Shown here: positions 37,201 to 45,859 of the stretch, in pieces
Position numbering within the stretch: position 1 is the first letter of the stretch
Layout: every line of letters starts with the position of its first letter
Assembly: GCA_012959805.1 (NCBI GenBank)
Contig: DUCN01000122.1
Span: forward strand, 1-59,279
Direction: 5' to 3'
DNA from: Myxococcales bacterium
GTDB taxonomy: Bacteria; Myxococcota_A; UBA9160; UBA4427
Length of the DNA stretch: 59,279 nucleotides
Notes under the pieces: generated by a model
The model's database searches: none
What the model saw: the letters and a program-made list of their open reading frames with translations, nothing else
Told to the model about the DNA's origin: nothing
Program-made: the position numbers and the translations under genes

Positions 37201-40200
37201 AGGTGGCCCGCTACAGCGTCCCGGTCAAAGAGGGTGGCCGGCGTGATCGCGTTATCTTGAGTAATGGAGATCGTCGTCGGTCCGCGCGAGTTGGCGAGGT
37301 TGATGAAGCCTGTCCCGCCCGTGTCCTGCGAGGGCGCGCTCAGGTTCTCGATGCTCACGTTGGTTTCTTCCGAATCTAAACCTTCGATCAGCAGAGATTC
37401 GCCGTCAAAACTCGCATTCGTTCGAGTCCCCCCGGTCGGGTCGTCGCCCATCCTTGTCTCGACGTGAACCGTTGCCGGCCCAGCCGACGCAAGGTCATTA
37501 TCGGAGGCGATGAGTGTGAGATCATTGGCGCGAATCCGTAGGTTGAGCCCAGGAATGTTTGTCAGGTCGAGATCGTTGCCATCGGTTCGCGTCAGGATGA
37601 CTTCGAACGCTTCGAGGATGAGGCGTCCAGGCGCTTCACCGATCGCGCCGCTGCGAAGCTTGAGCGGAAGAGAAGTTGCGTCAAAATCCTGAAAGTCGAT
37701 TCGTCCGAGATTGGATCGAAGCGCGAGAATGTCTGGCAAGACGCCACCAGTGAATTGATCGAGGCCAGGTAGGTCGAGCTCTGTGATGATCGATGTGCCC
37801 GTCATAGTCAAGATCGCTGAGATCGCTGGGTTGCCGGGTACAGCGACAGGCACTGTCAGATCAAATTCGGCACCAGTTGTGTCGATGAATGATTGGCCCA
37901 CCAAGGCTCCATTTTCATCGAGGGGAGTCCCGTCGCCAGCAATCAAATTGACACGCGGGGCGCGCACGACGACGGAAGAGTCGAATCCGAGATTGCCAAC
38001 GCCACCCGCACCGGCTCGGATGGTCAACTCCTCTTCGTCGTCGGCGAAATTTCGATTGAACGCGGATGCAAGTTCCTGTGTGAAGACGAAGTTTCCGATT
38101 CCGCCCACTTCAACGCGCTTTCCCTCGAATAGAAAGTCGCTCGAGACTTCGATTGCCGGGGCATCGTTTGCATCGACGCCGATCAGTGAAAGGTTTGCGT
38201 TCTTGAAGCGCGCGCCCTCGTTTGGAAGGTTCGTCGGGTCGTCATCGTTGAGATCGATTGTGCTTTCGTCCGAGCGAACTTGATAAGCGACGTCGCCGGC
38301 GGTTCGAAATCCCTCTCCCGTCAGCCCGAAGTCCACCAGGTCCGGAAGATCCGCCTGCCCATCGATCGCTGCGTCTTGTCGGTAGCTAAAGGATGTCGCC
38401 GTTGATGCTGCGTCGCCAAAGATGGCGGATCCAGCATCGCGGATCGCGACGTTCGTCTTGAGTCCCGTAATGCGTGAGCGGTCACTCACGACAGAGTTTT
38501 GCGAATTGCCGCCACCGCCCGCGCGCAATTCGAGGTCATTGGCTTCGAGAGTCGTCTTCACCATCGCGTCGGCATCTTCAAAGACCAGATTGCCGAAGCC
38601 GCTGCCGCCGGCGAGCAAGGCCAGACGATCGCGAGAAGTAATCGTGATGCCCTCTTCGACGGTCAAGGTTCCGCGACCCTCCGGATTATCAGACCCTGTG
38701 TTTCGTCCAGCCTCAAAGATCAACTCATCGGGCACGCTAAACGCGGACGCCAGCCCCGCATCAACACTCAAGCTCCCGGCGCTCGAGATTGTCAGGCTTT
38801 CGACACCGAAGGGTGTGGCGTTGTTCAGAACGATGGTGTCATCGGCGCTGCTGACGATGCCCGGACCCGGGGCAGCAGGGAGCTCATAGATTCCGCCGTT
38901 CAGGACCACGGAAGTCTGACTGCCATTGAATGCGGCCGCGTCTTCAATCGTGAGTCGCCCGTCTGACGACTCAAGCTTAATCTGGATGTCGCCATCAACG
39001 TCGATGGCAGGCGTTTCAAATGCTCCAAATGCACCGCCGAGCGCCAGCTCTCCGGCGGGCAACGTCATCGCGGCCGCCACGCTTGTCACTGTCAGATCCC
39101 CGTCCTGTTGGATCTGGAGATCGATCGGGCGGGAGTCCCCATCGCCGGGCATGTCGGTGGGCATGTCGGTACGGCGTAATTGTAAACCGCTGTAGTTTGC
39201 GTTGGTGGCGAGTAGTTGGAGTTCAAGCTCAGTTTGAGTGGCGAGATCGCTGCCATGCGTCGTGCCATTACCGACGGAAATGCGAATCGTGTCCGCACGA
39301 AGCCTAACCCCATCAGAGGAATCGTCTCCGCCCGAACCGCCAAACACGAGTCGCGTGCGATCGACGCTCGCTTGTTCAGCCACATTCAGTTGGTCTGGTT
39401 GTGCGGCCGCAACGATTTCGATCGATGCGGCTTGCAGGCTCGTATTCTCGTTGAATGTGATCTGGCGATCGCCGCGAATTCGAATTTCATTGCGCTCAAG
39501 TGGGTCAGGGGCGGATGTCTCGCCGGCGTTCGGAGTGATCAGATCGGGAAGGGTGGCGCTCGAAGAGCCTTCGGCCAAAAGAGTGACGGCTCCTGTGGCG
39601 TCACTCGAGAAGGATACGCTGCGCGATTGGATGTCTACGGCGGAGCTCGAGATCGTTGTTGCGCTCGTTCCGCCGATGATGATTTCACCCTGGCCGAATT
39701 TGTCGTTGCCGACGTCGACGCTCTGGAGGTCGAGGGCGAGGATCTGAATGAGTCCATTCTCGGTGGCGATGGCGCTCGCGACGGGGTCGGAGGATAACCG
39801 TGTATCGAAGTTTCCGTTCAGTGTGATGGACTGGGTTCGCTCGATTCCGATCGAGAGAGCGCCGCCCCTTGTACTGATGCCCTCATCGGTCATGGCGTCA
39901 CCGTCATCGATGGCGACATCGATATTGATGACGCCTCCCTGGCGATTGGGATCATCGACAAACGACACATTGGCCGATCCGGTCTCGCCATCGGGATCGA
40001 TGTGATTGGCCTCAATTGTGACGTCACCGCCCGTAGAGAGAATTTCTCCAGTGATGTCGACGCTGCCCGCGGAGTTCGCTCCACTGAATGTGGATTGGAA
40101 GCCGCCCGCAAGTGCGACGTCTCCGCCCCCAGACTCGATCGTGCCAATCAGATCGAGCTGGCCAGCCACGACCGCTTCGTCTCCGCCGGCTCCCGACTGC

Positions 40201-42527
40201 GTCCGAACGTTGAGAGAATTCGCGATCAGCGTCACGCTGCCGCCGGTGTCCGATGGATTAGTAGCGCTTGTGTCGATCCGACCGGACAATTGGAGAATCG
40301 GTAGAGGAGTGCCCGTCCCGTCAAATTCATCGTCCAGCGTTTGGCGCCTAACGAGCGCAGGATTTCCAAATTGATCGATGGATCCTGTGCGAATATCGAC
40401 GGCGCCTCCGTCCGTGTCGATCGTCCCCGAGTTTTGGAACACCGATGCACCTGTCAGGATGACATCACCGCCGCCCGTTTGGATATTGGCCTCGATGACG
40501 AGCTGGCCTTGGAGTGCGTCGATCGAAAACGCTTCGTTCGACTCGACTTGTCCGGCGTCATTTGCACGCAATTGGACGGTCAAGATCAGGTTGGATGGCG
40601 TGCCCATCATGGCGGACATGATGTCGTTGTCGACGATGATGTCGGCGGCGGCGAGAAGTTGAAGAGTTGCGGTCGTGCCGGCGATTACGTTGGCACTGTC
40701 GATGATGATGTCGGTTGCGATCGTGATGTTGCCGGCTTGGATGTCGGGATCAATCCCGAAGGCCTGAGTCGAGAGTGTGACACTCGTTCCCGCTGAAAGG
40801 GCATTCTCGATCAGGTCCGCGGAAACGAAATTGGTCGAAGGGCCTCCATCGACGGACTCGTCGACCGAACGAAGGATGCCGTCGAAGCTCGCGGGGTCGA
40901 AGTTCGGAGACAGGATTGCGAAGATCGCGTTGTTCAGGTTTGTGTCGGCGGAGGGAAGACTATCGTCGATCGTGATGTCGAACGGGTCGATCAGCCATTC
41001 GCCGGATTGTCCCTGCGGTGCAGTGACGTCCGGAGTTCGACTGATTCGGAAATTTCGTAGGCCCGAGGTTTCGACGAATCCACCGTTGCCGCCCTCGTCG
41101 CCGCCGCGCGCAGAAAGTTCGCCGTCGACCGAGGTGAGTTCTTCGGCAAATATGATGACCTCACCGCCGTCGCCTGCGCGAATCGCGTCCGCTCGAATCT
41201 GGCTGTCCGCGTCAACGAGGGCGAGTCGGGCTCGCCGAAGCTCGCCGCTGCCCTGTCGTTCGCCGCCGACATGAATCGTTCCGCCGCCTTCGGTTCCCGA
41301 AGCATGGATGTTTGCGCCCTCGAGGATGACCATCTCTCCGGTGATGTCGATGGTTCCGCCAACGCCATTGTCCGAGAGATCGTCCGCATTGATCTCACCC
41401 GAGAGCCGAACGAGACTTTCGTCGTCCGCTTCAATTGTGATCTGTTGGGCCACGATCGTGGCAGGCGCTTCGATGCTCCCTGTGCCTTGGCGAATCGCGA
41501 AGCCGAGGGGATCGGAGGCGGCGAGGCGAACATGGCCTAGCCCTGCGTCGAGGCGTCCATGGTTCTCGATCGCGTACTGGACTTCGGCGTTCTCGGAAGC
41601 GTTCGTAGTGTGCGCGCTCGGGTCGTAGGTCGGGATGTTGAAGAGGACGGGGTTGTCGAACTCGGAGACCCAGATCGCATCGGCGGCGACCATCAGAAGC
41701 GTGCCGTCGTCGACCGCGATGTCACCGGTATTGAGAATGGAACCACCGAAGAGCGCTGCGTTTCGCGCGTGGATGGAGCCATTATTCTCAACCCGTCCGC
41801 GGCCGAGGACGCCGTAGAAGTTCTTCGGGGCGAGGAACTCGGAGGTCAACGCGTCCCAGTCGTAAGCGATGAGACTCTCTCCACCGATCGCCAGGACATG
41901 GCCGTTGGCCGAATCGATGGCTCCTGCGTTCGTGACTGTTCGCCCGAAGAGTCCGACATTTCGCTCGGCGAGAATCAAGCCGCCGTTCCAGACGGCTCCT
42001 GTGAGTTGGGCCACCATCGTGCCGGCCATTGATTCGGAGTCGAGGAAGTCCCGCCTCGAAACATTCGCGCCGATCGCAACAAAGTTGTCGACGCTGATGA
42101 CAGCGCCTTCGCGGATATAGACCCCAAATGGGTTGGCGAGGATGACCGTGCCGTTCGAGGTCAGGGTTCCGAAGACGTTGCTTGCTTGAGAAGCGCCAAT
42201 CTGGTTCAGGACCGCTGAGTTTGAATTTGGATCCGAGAAGTTGAAGTCGAGAGTGTTATTGGCCGGCTGCTGAAAATCATTCCATTCGATGACGGTTCGG
42301 TTCGTGTCGATGGTGAAATTGGTCTCCCCCACCATGGTGTTGTCGAGGGTGACGACGTGATTGTCGTACGTCGCATTGTTCGCGTCCTGGAACTCGTCCC
42401 CAGCCCACGCGGACACAGGAGTGAGGAGCAATAATACGCCGACGAGAAGGCGTGCGATTGCGCGATCAAGGCGGCTGTAGCGCTCCTTGCGAACGCGCGA
42501 ACTAGTAGAGGATGCTGAATAGAACAT
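34239..42527 (-). CDS. giant TpsA exoprotein, filamentous-hemagglutinin family
   Basis: The 2762-residue secreted protein begins with a signal peptide ending at AWA (residue 42). Residues 43-300 are the TPS secretion domain: VLNQIGASQASNVFGTLTSN, then ANPFGVYIREGA (NPNGI-type), and GESLIAYDWD. After GEWLIDPFDITIDD near 530 comes a long passenger of repetitive beta-strand blocks with TGG-DV-I and SGG-DV-L patterns, expected to form a right-handed beta-helix. Residues from about 2575 differ: an acidic linker and a helical region (EAYVTLESLDSLFRYHRRLG, SRYVRGSDILDIFGR). I saw no cysteine in the full sequence, as is usual for outer-membrane-exported fibres. The start lies 26 bases inside tpsB, so they are translationally coupled. 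The target or role (adhesin, contact fibre) is unknown. Confidence 0.93.
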   Translation of the reverse strand: MFYSASSTSSRVRKERYSRLDRAIARLLVGVLLLLTPVSAWAGDEFQDANNATYDNHVVTLDNTMVGETNFTIDTNRTVIEWNDFQQPANNTLDFNFSDPNSNSAVLNQIGASQASNVFGTLTSNGTVILANPFGVYIREGAVISVDNFVAIGANVSRRDFLDSESMAGTMVAQLTGAVWNGGLILAERNVGLFGRTVTNAGAIDSANGHVLAIGGESLIAYDWDALTSEFLAPKNFYGVLGRGRVENNGSIHARNAALFGGSILNTGDIAVDDGTLLMVAADAIWVSEFDNPVLFNIPTYDPSAHTTNASENAEVQYAIENHGRLDAGLGHVRLAASDPLGFAIRQGTGSIEAPATIVAQQITIEADDESLVRLSGEINADDLSDNGVGGTIDITGEMVILEGANIHASGTEGGGTIHVGGERQGSGELRRARLALVDADSQIRADAIRAGDGGEVIIFAEELTSVDGELSARGGDEGGNGGFVETSGLRNFRISRTPDVTAPQGQSGEWLIDPFDITIDDSLPSADTNLNNAIFAILSPNFDPASFDGILRSVDESVDGGPSTNFVSADLIENALSAGTSVTLSTQAFGIDPDIQAGNITIATDIIIDSANVIAGTTATLQLLAAADIIVDNDIMSAMMGTPSNLILTVQLRANDAGQVESNEAFSIDALQGQLVIEANIQTGGGDVILTGASVFQNSGTIDTDGGAVDIRTGSIDQFGNPALVRRQTLDDEFDGTGTPLPILQLSGRIDTSATNPSDTGGSVTLIANSLNVRTQSGAGGDEAVVAGQLDLIGTIESGGGDVALAGGFQSTFSGANSAGSVDITGEILSTGGDVTIEANHIDPDGETGSANVSFVDDPNRQGGVINIDVAIDDGDAMTDEGISTRGGALSIGIERTQSITLNGNFDTRLSSDPVASAIATENGLIQILALDLQSVDVGNDKFGQGEIIIGGTSATTISSSAVDIQSRSVSFSSDATGAVTLLAEGSSSATLPDLITPNAGETSAPDPLERNEIRIRGDRQITFNENTSLQAASIEIVAAAQPDQLNVAEQASVDRTRLVFGGSGGDDSSDGVRLRADTIRISVGNGTTHGSDLATQTELELQLLATNANYSGLQLRRTDMPTDMPGDGDSRPIDLQIQQDGDLTVTSVAAAMTLPAGELALGGAFGAFETPAIDVDGDIQIKLESSDGRLTIEDAAAFNGSQTSVVLNGGIYELPAAPGPGIVSSADDTIVLNNATPFGVESLTISSAGSLSVDAGLASAFSVPDELIFEAGRNTGSDNPEGRGTLTVEEGITITSRDRLALLAGGSGFGNLVFEDADAMVKTTLEANDLELRAGGGGNSQNSVVSDRSRITGLKTNVAIRDAGSAIFGDAASTATSFSYRQDAAIDGQADLPDLVDFGLTGEGFRTAGDVAYQVRSDESTIDLNDDDPTNLPNEGARFKNANLSLIGVDANDAPAIEVSSDFLFEGKRVEVGGIGNFVFTQELASAFNRNFADDEEELTIRAGAGGVGNLGFDSSVVVRAPRVNLIAGDGTPLDENGALVGQSFIDTTGAEFDLTVPVAVPGNPAISAILTMTGTSIITELDLPGLDQFTGGVLPDILALRSNLGRIDFQDFDATSLPLKLRSGAIGEAPGRLILEAFEVILTRTDGNDLDLTNIPGLNLRIRANDLTLIASDNDLASAGPATVHVETRMGDDPTGGTRTNASFDGESLLIEGLDSEETNVSIENLSAPSQDTGGTGFINLANSRGPTTISITQDNAITPATLFDRDAVAGHLTRTIEDDEDDNAIATLYSLASLLNSTTFNPDNVDGSTLLASGIFNEDDIPTPAPGADPFPTSSGVNFGDGTVARIFSFDSVIVSTGRSIVIRDDTHIMASDTISLASGLSLEVPTDLATPFGFINFEAADAMAPLSTLEASSISLTAGPQFKLEENNILPQIDFTGLLRADRAGDPVADLEGSSFSFTQSADIDMTAVPKGDFLRPILNRSGTNNWETLTVSSTQSNLNLDRISEIADVAINFIAGNLDIDAATIVNISPMDSFMDFTQGDIAFRSNDITFRSEVANNVIDLSIDNLTLVSTFVPDGAEAPDELGRLRNDPDADPDVALRPIVRIEQDADFDGSLLLSPGQYDVIGQFGVRSTRTDLSGLDIELKTLTLVGGTDADITFDSALRARVSSANLILDSAGDVNFALNGPTPGFEGFPEYADLQLTSLDVQSGPSSQINIQPFLNGAVPDDLTIETTGDQRFDGTLVLQDTLSTRGRDITFTGDVQQSSMFPANGLLVASSGKVEFEGEIGTSSVPLDRLVVTFDSRSEFGAPSLEFTGASDQTINVLNNILFLSYDFVDGDRTAEIENAIDLATTLPELASALSSLGLGRLTSAPYATIGKRGGDDGTERNIQFVSTGGNFVMSSGEKLSVAGDAIIEVDDGIAILGDVSSINLTVEADSIGIVRRADGQVFDRSGAVEQDGGTSISANTITFMDNATMGVTPTAFGAGTTIRFGLPNPFDAAGVPSEIVAFPLFALMPDGSSLIPSDFEFDATTGDLANQVVFLRPTGASRSDLSGAFGPVVEPTPETQIEEAPESPHPDRLLELEIDALETPHEVRLARLEGAAIIDDLGASPEDGVVSVTTARIDAEDAEAAIALYEELFGQEGEGAPTIRAILQDALDRYLENSRARRVVGFELRRFVKNRPSTLFEAYVTLESLDSLFRYHRRLGLSPGEFRGIQKDWLRQIHPDGITLDELSEAIHPSRYVRGSDILDIFGR

Positions 42528-44589
42528 GAACCTGGCTGTCCCCGACGTCGGTTGGATTTGAGAGTCTGTTGTCAGTTGCCTTGAGAGCCGTTGCCCAATC
42601 GATTCGAGCGCGGATATTCGATTTGATTTGAAGCTCGGCGCCGATACCCGCTCCGATCAGAGTTTGATTGAACTCGAGCACGCCCCCGCCGACCGAGGTC
42701 CGGTCGTTTCGGGTGGTGTGACCGAAGTCCACATAGGCGCGGAGGGTGAGATCCCAGTCCGGTCGGCCATAGACCTGCTGAGGTGCGGCGCGAAAGTCAC
42801 CAAGTAAAGGGATTCGAAGCGGTTCGCGGGCGATGGGCAGCGCTCTCGGGAGATGGAATCGGTATTCGACGGATCCAATCCAGACGCTGTCGCCGACGGC
42901 AGTCGATTGGTCGTAGCCACGAACCGTGTGGAGGCCGCCGATCGAGTAGCTCAGCTGCGGAACGAGTCGATAGTCGAAGGCGTATTGACCACGGAATCCG
43001 AGTGCCACTTCGTGGGCGAGTGTTGAGGAGAGTTCGGTCGAAGGATCGCGCCATCGTTCGGGGGAGAGGAAAGGTTCGAGAAATGCCGAATAACCCAGGT
43101 CGAAATCGAGGATCGCGTATTGAGCGTCCGTGTTGTCGCGCCCCAGGCCGTCGAGCTTCTCGTCGCTGACATCACTATTCGATCCACGAAGTGAAAGATT
43201 GAGGTTGAGGGTCGAAATCTGATTGATGCGATCGGCATGAATGCCAAGACTTGGGATGAGGAAGATGACGCTATCAGGGGCACCGCCGGTGGCGATCTTG
43301 TTTTTGACCCGTAGGTCTCGAATGCGGAGTCCTGCCCAGACGTCGACGAAGAAGTCTCGATGCTGCCAAACCTCTTTGATGAAACGACCCCCGTATTGGA
43401 ACTGTGTACTCGTGACGGCGTCGTTGATGAAGCTCCCGATCGTCGGGTCGCGGTTTGCGGCTGATCGCCCCCAGCTGAAATCGACTTCCCAGCGCATTCG
43501 ATCAACGCCCAACCATGGAAGCTTCTCGCGCGGGATCCAATCGAGTAATCCTGGATCGCCCTTGCGTCGATTCATCCAATCCGGTCGGTCCGTTCCAAAG
43601 AAAGGAGCCTGGTATCGAACGCGAATGTTGTTCACACCATCTCCGCCCGCATTGAGATACTCAATAGAGAAGGTGTCGTCTCGCCCGGTGAACTGGTTGT
43701 GGGTCACGCCGGCGCGAGACTGCCATTCGGTGGTTCGTGTGGTTCCGGTATTCGAACCCTGGGCGTAGACGTACCAGGGTTTTGATTCCAGTACGCGATA
43801 GTCGAGCACGATCTCGCCGGGTTCTTCGGCGGGGGAGAGAGCGGCTTCGACGCGCCGCCCCGGATGTCGATTCAGTCGATAGAGATAGTCCTCTAGATCG
43901 CGTCGGTTGAGCAAGTCAGTCGTGCCGTCATCGACGGCGCCCGAGGGTTGGAGGGGTGATCGATCGAGAATTCCTGTGTGGGCTTCGTTGTTGATCTTCC
44001 AGTCGCTTTGGATGCGTGCGCCGCCGGCGATGGTCCGGACCTTGTGGATACGGCCGACGCTGACGATGATGGTGAGAGAGGTCTTGTCTTCTGCCCGGAG
44101 GTCTCGCTCGGTATCGAGATCGATGTCGTCCGCGGAGGGCCGTACATCGACGCCATGCAAGCCCTGGCTTGTTAGGCCAAAGACAACGCCTCGCATGACT
44201 CGTGCGAGGCCGCTGGCTTCAAGCCGCCGTATCTCGTTCACTGGGTCGCCGATTCGAACCAGAACGCCAGGCTCGCCTGCATAGGGAGCCGCCCAGCCGA
44301 ACTCTGTTTCTCGTAGCTTGACTTCGATTGGAAGAAGGTCGGCGAGTGGCGGCTGGTCGGGATGGGGGCGCGCGTATCTGAGATCGAGCGAACTAACGAG
44401 ATAACTCGGAGGATCGATCTCGTCGGGCAAGAGCAGAACTTGGCCCCAGGCGTCTGCCGCAGCGAGTACGAAGAGAAGGCCTATCGGAAAGGCCGCGACA
44501 TTGCCTCGCTTCGCTAGATTGGTCGTGTGAAGCCGGCTGCGAAGCTTGGTGGAGCGCAATGGTAAATGGAATTGGAGCGGCCAGAGCAT
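42502..44589 (-). CDS. TpsB outer-membrane transporter, ShlB/FhaC family
   Basis: The 695-residue protein is an Omp85-superfamily barrel that exports the adjacent exoprotein. A signal sequence (FPIGLLFVLAAADAWG) follows a long basic N-terminus; the ATG at 44589 is preferred, with one at 44727 also in frame. POTRA-type strands occupy roughly residues 100-300 (RRLEASGLARVMRGVVFGL, RNHPGRRVEAAL-type turn). The barrel ends with the diagnostic LHTVRGYDQSTAVGD near residue 555 and a final VHVLFSILY strand ending in an aromatic residue. No Cys is present in the mature part. Partner specificity follows from the overlap with tpsA. Residue numbers are approximate. Confidence 0.9.
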   Translation of the reverse strand: MLWPLQFHLPLRSTKLRSRLHTTNLAKRGNVAAFPIGLLFVLAAADAWGQVLLLPDEIDPPSYLVSSLDLRYARPHPDQPPLADLLPIEVKLRETEFGWAAPYAGEPGVLVRIGDPVNEIRRLEASGLARVMRGVVFGLTSQGLHGVDVRPSADDIDLDTERDLRAEDKTSLTIIVSVGRIHKVRTIAGGARIQSDWKINNEAHTGILDRSPLQPSGAVDDGTTDLLNRRDLEDYLYRLNRHPGRRVEAALSPAEEPGEIVLDYRVLESKPWYVYAQGSNTGTTRTTEWQSRAGVTHNQFTGRDDTFSIEYLNAGGDGVNNIRVRYQAPFFGTDRPDWMNRRKGDPGLLDWIPREKLPWLGVDRMRWEVDFSWGRSAANRDPTIGSFINDAVTSTQFQYGGRFIKEVWQHRDFFVDVWAGLRIRDLRVKNKIATGGAPDSVIFLIPSLGIHADRINQISTLNLNLSLRGSNSDVSDEKLDGLGRDNTDAQYAILDFDLGYSAFLEPFLSPERWRDPSTELSSTLAHEVALGFRGQYAFDYRLVPQLSYSIGGLHTVRGYDQSTAVGDSVWIGSVEYRFHLPRALPIAREPLRIPLLGDFRAAPQQVYGRPDWDLTLRAYVDFGHTTRNDRTSVGGGVLEFNQTLIGAGIGAELQIKSNIRARIDWATALKATDNRLSNPTDVGDSQVHVLFSILY

Positions 44590-44931
44590 TCTTGGAATCG
44601 CCTGTCGTTTCGAAATCTTCTGAGTTCCCAGCAAGGTCTGAAGGGAAGCTGTATCTGCGGCTTCGTGCGCGGTGATATCCCCGAGGATCATGTGCCCTGG
44701 GCGTCGCCCTCGAGCGCCCCACAGCACGCCGGTTCATGAGGCAGGGGCGCGGTCCGACGATAGCGAGATCCGGGAGCCGACTCCGCACTCCTCGCCCGAT
44801 TCCTCTTTATAATTACGGCTTTGTTGCGATGAGTTTCTTCCTTCACCCAGATTTGAACGATCCGGGTCGCGATCGGTTCCAGCCGGACAAAAAATCATCG
44901 AGCCGAGAAAATTCAGGTCTGGGACCTTGCT

Positions 44932-44943
44932 GACCGATCGGTC
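44932..44943. promoter_or_regulatory. palindromic operator candidate for the TetR regulator
   Basis: GACCGATCGGTC is a perfect 12-base palindrome, extended by a further GGTC on the right. It lies 61 bases before the TTG start of the tetR gene and would overlap its promoter. TetR proteins usually bind such palindromes beside their own gene, so autoregulation is likely. No second copy was found before the diiron gene. Confidence 0.55.
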
Positions 44944-45003
44944 GGTCTGTAGTCTGAGGCCGAATGCCACTCGGCGCGAGTCGACCAAGAGGTTCCCCTC
45001 CCA

Positions 45004-45738
45004 TTGTCCAGTGAAGAGTCTGATTCCCAGCCCAACTCGACATCTGGTTCGAGCTCCGAATCAACGCGGCAGACCTCTCCGGTTCTAGAGAATCGGACTG
45101 TTCGCACGCCTTCCGCGCCGAGCAGCCGGGAGAAGATCCTCGAGGTGGGGGAGTCGCTCTTTGCCGCCCGCGGATACGCCGGGGTTGGGATGCGCGAGAT
45201 CGCGGCCTCCGTTGGACTCAGCAAGTCCTCGCTCTTCCATCATTTCCCAACCAAACTCGTATTTTATGGCGAGGTTCTTGATCGCGCGCTCGAGCGCCTC
45301 GAACGGGCACTCTGCGAAGAGACGGAGCATCCGGGCGCGCCGGCCGAGCAGCTCGACCATTGGATCGCCTCGATCGTCGGAACCCTGGCCGAGTCCGCCC
45401 CGGTGGCGCGGTTGCTCCTCCGATCCATGGTCGACGAAGACCCTTTTCCTCCGATCGAGTTCGAGCCCGAGGGTCGAGAGTCCATGCCCTTCGAGCGGAG
45501 ACTCGAGGCGGTCATCGATCGTTTCCGGCGATTACTCGAGCATGGCATCGAAGAGGGCGTATTTCGCCCGGTCTCCGTTGGCGATGCCATCCAGACAACG
45601 ATCGGCGCCATCGTCTTCCATTTCGCTTCCGGCGATCTCGGTGAGGCCTTGATCGGAGAACCGATTTTCTCGGGAAGTGCTGTTGAGCGCCGACGACAGG
45701 AAGTTTCCAATTTTATACGCAGAGGCTTGTTGGCCTAA
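45004..45738 (+). CDS. TetR-family transcriptional regulator
   Basis: The 244-residue protein has an N-terminal Ser/Thr-rich tail of about 40 residues and then a TetR helix-turn-helix: REKILEVGESLFAARGYAGV, GMREIAASVGLSKSSLFHHF (recognition helix) and PTKLVFYGEVLDRAL. The ligand-binding domain is all helical. The only start in this frame upstream of the HTH is TTG 45004. It is 121 bases before a diiron protein gene on the same strand and has a palindrome in front, so it probably controls both. The inducer is unknown; a lipid or fatty acid would fit the company of acyl-CoA genes. Confidence 0.9.
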   Translation: MSSEESDSQPNSTSGSSSESTRQTSPVLENRTVRTPSAPSSREKILEVGESLFAARGYAGVGMREIAASVGLSKSSLFHHFPTKLVFYGEVLDRALERLERALCEETEHPGAPAEQLDHWIASIVGTLAESAPVARLLLRSMVDEDPFPPIEFEPEGRESMPFERRLEAVIDRFRRLLEHGIEEGVFRPVSVGDAIQTTIGAIVFHFASGDLGEALIGEPIFSGSAVERRRQEVSNFIRRGLLA

Positions 45739-45859
45739 ATCGTTCAGTGGTTTGTGACTGGAGCCCAGAGGGGCTTTGACCGATCTCACGACCACATCAA
45801 CAGCATTTTTAACGACTACGCGCTTTCACGAACAGGTAAAACCAATTAAGGAGATCATG

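Noticed and set aside
34290..41540. Several plus-strand frames of 60-250 codons opposite the giant exoprotein
   Set aside because: They arise from the repetitive composition of the exoprotein gene and contain no recognisable domains.
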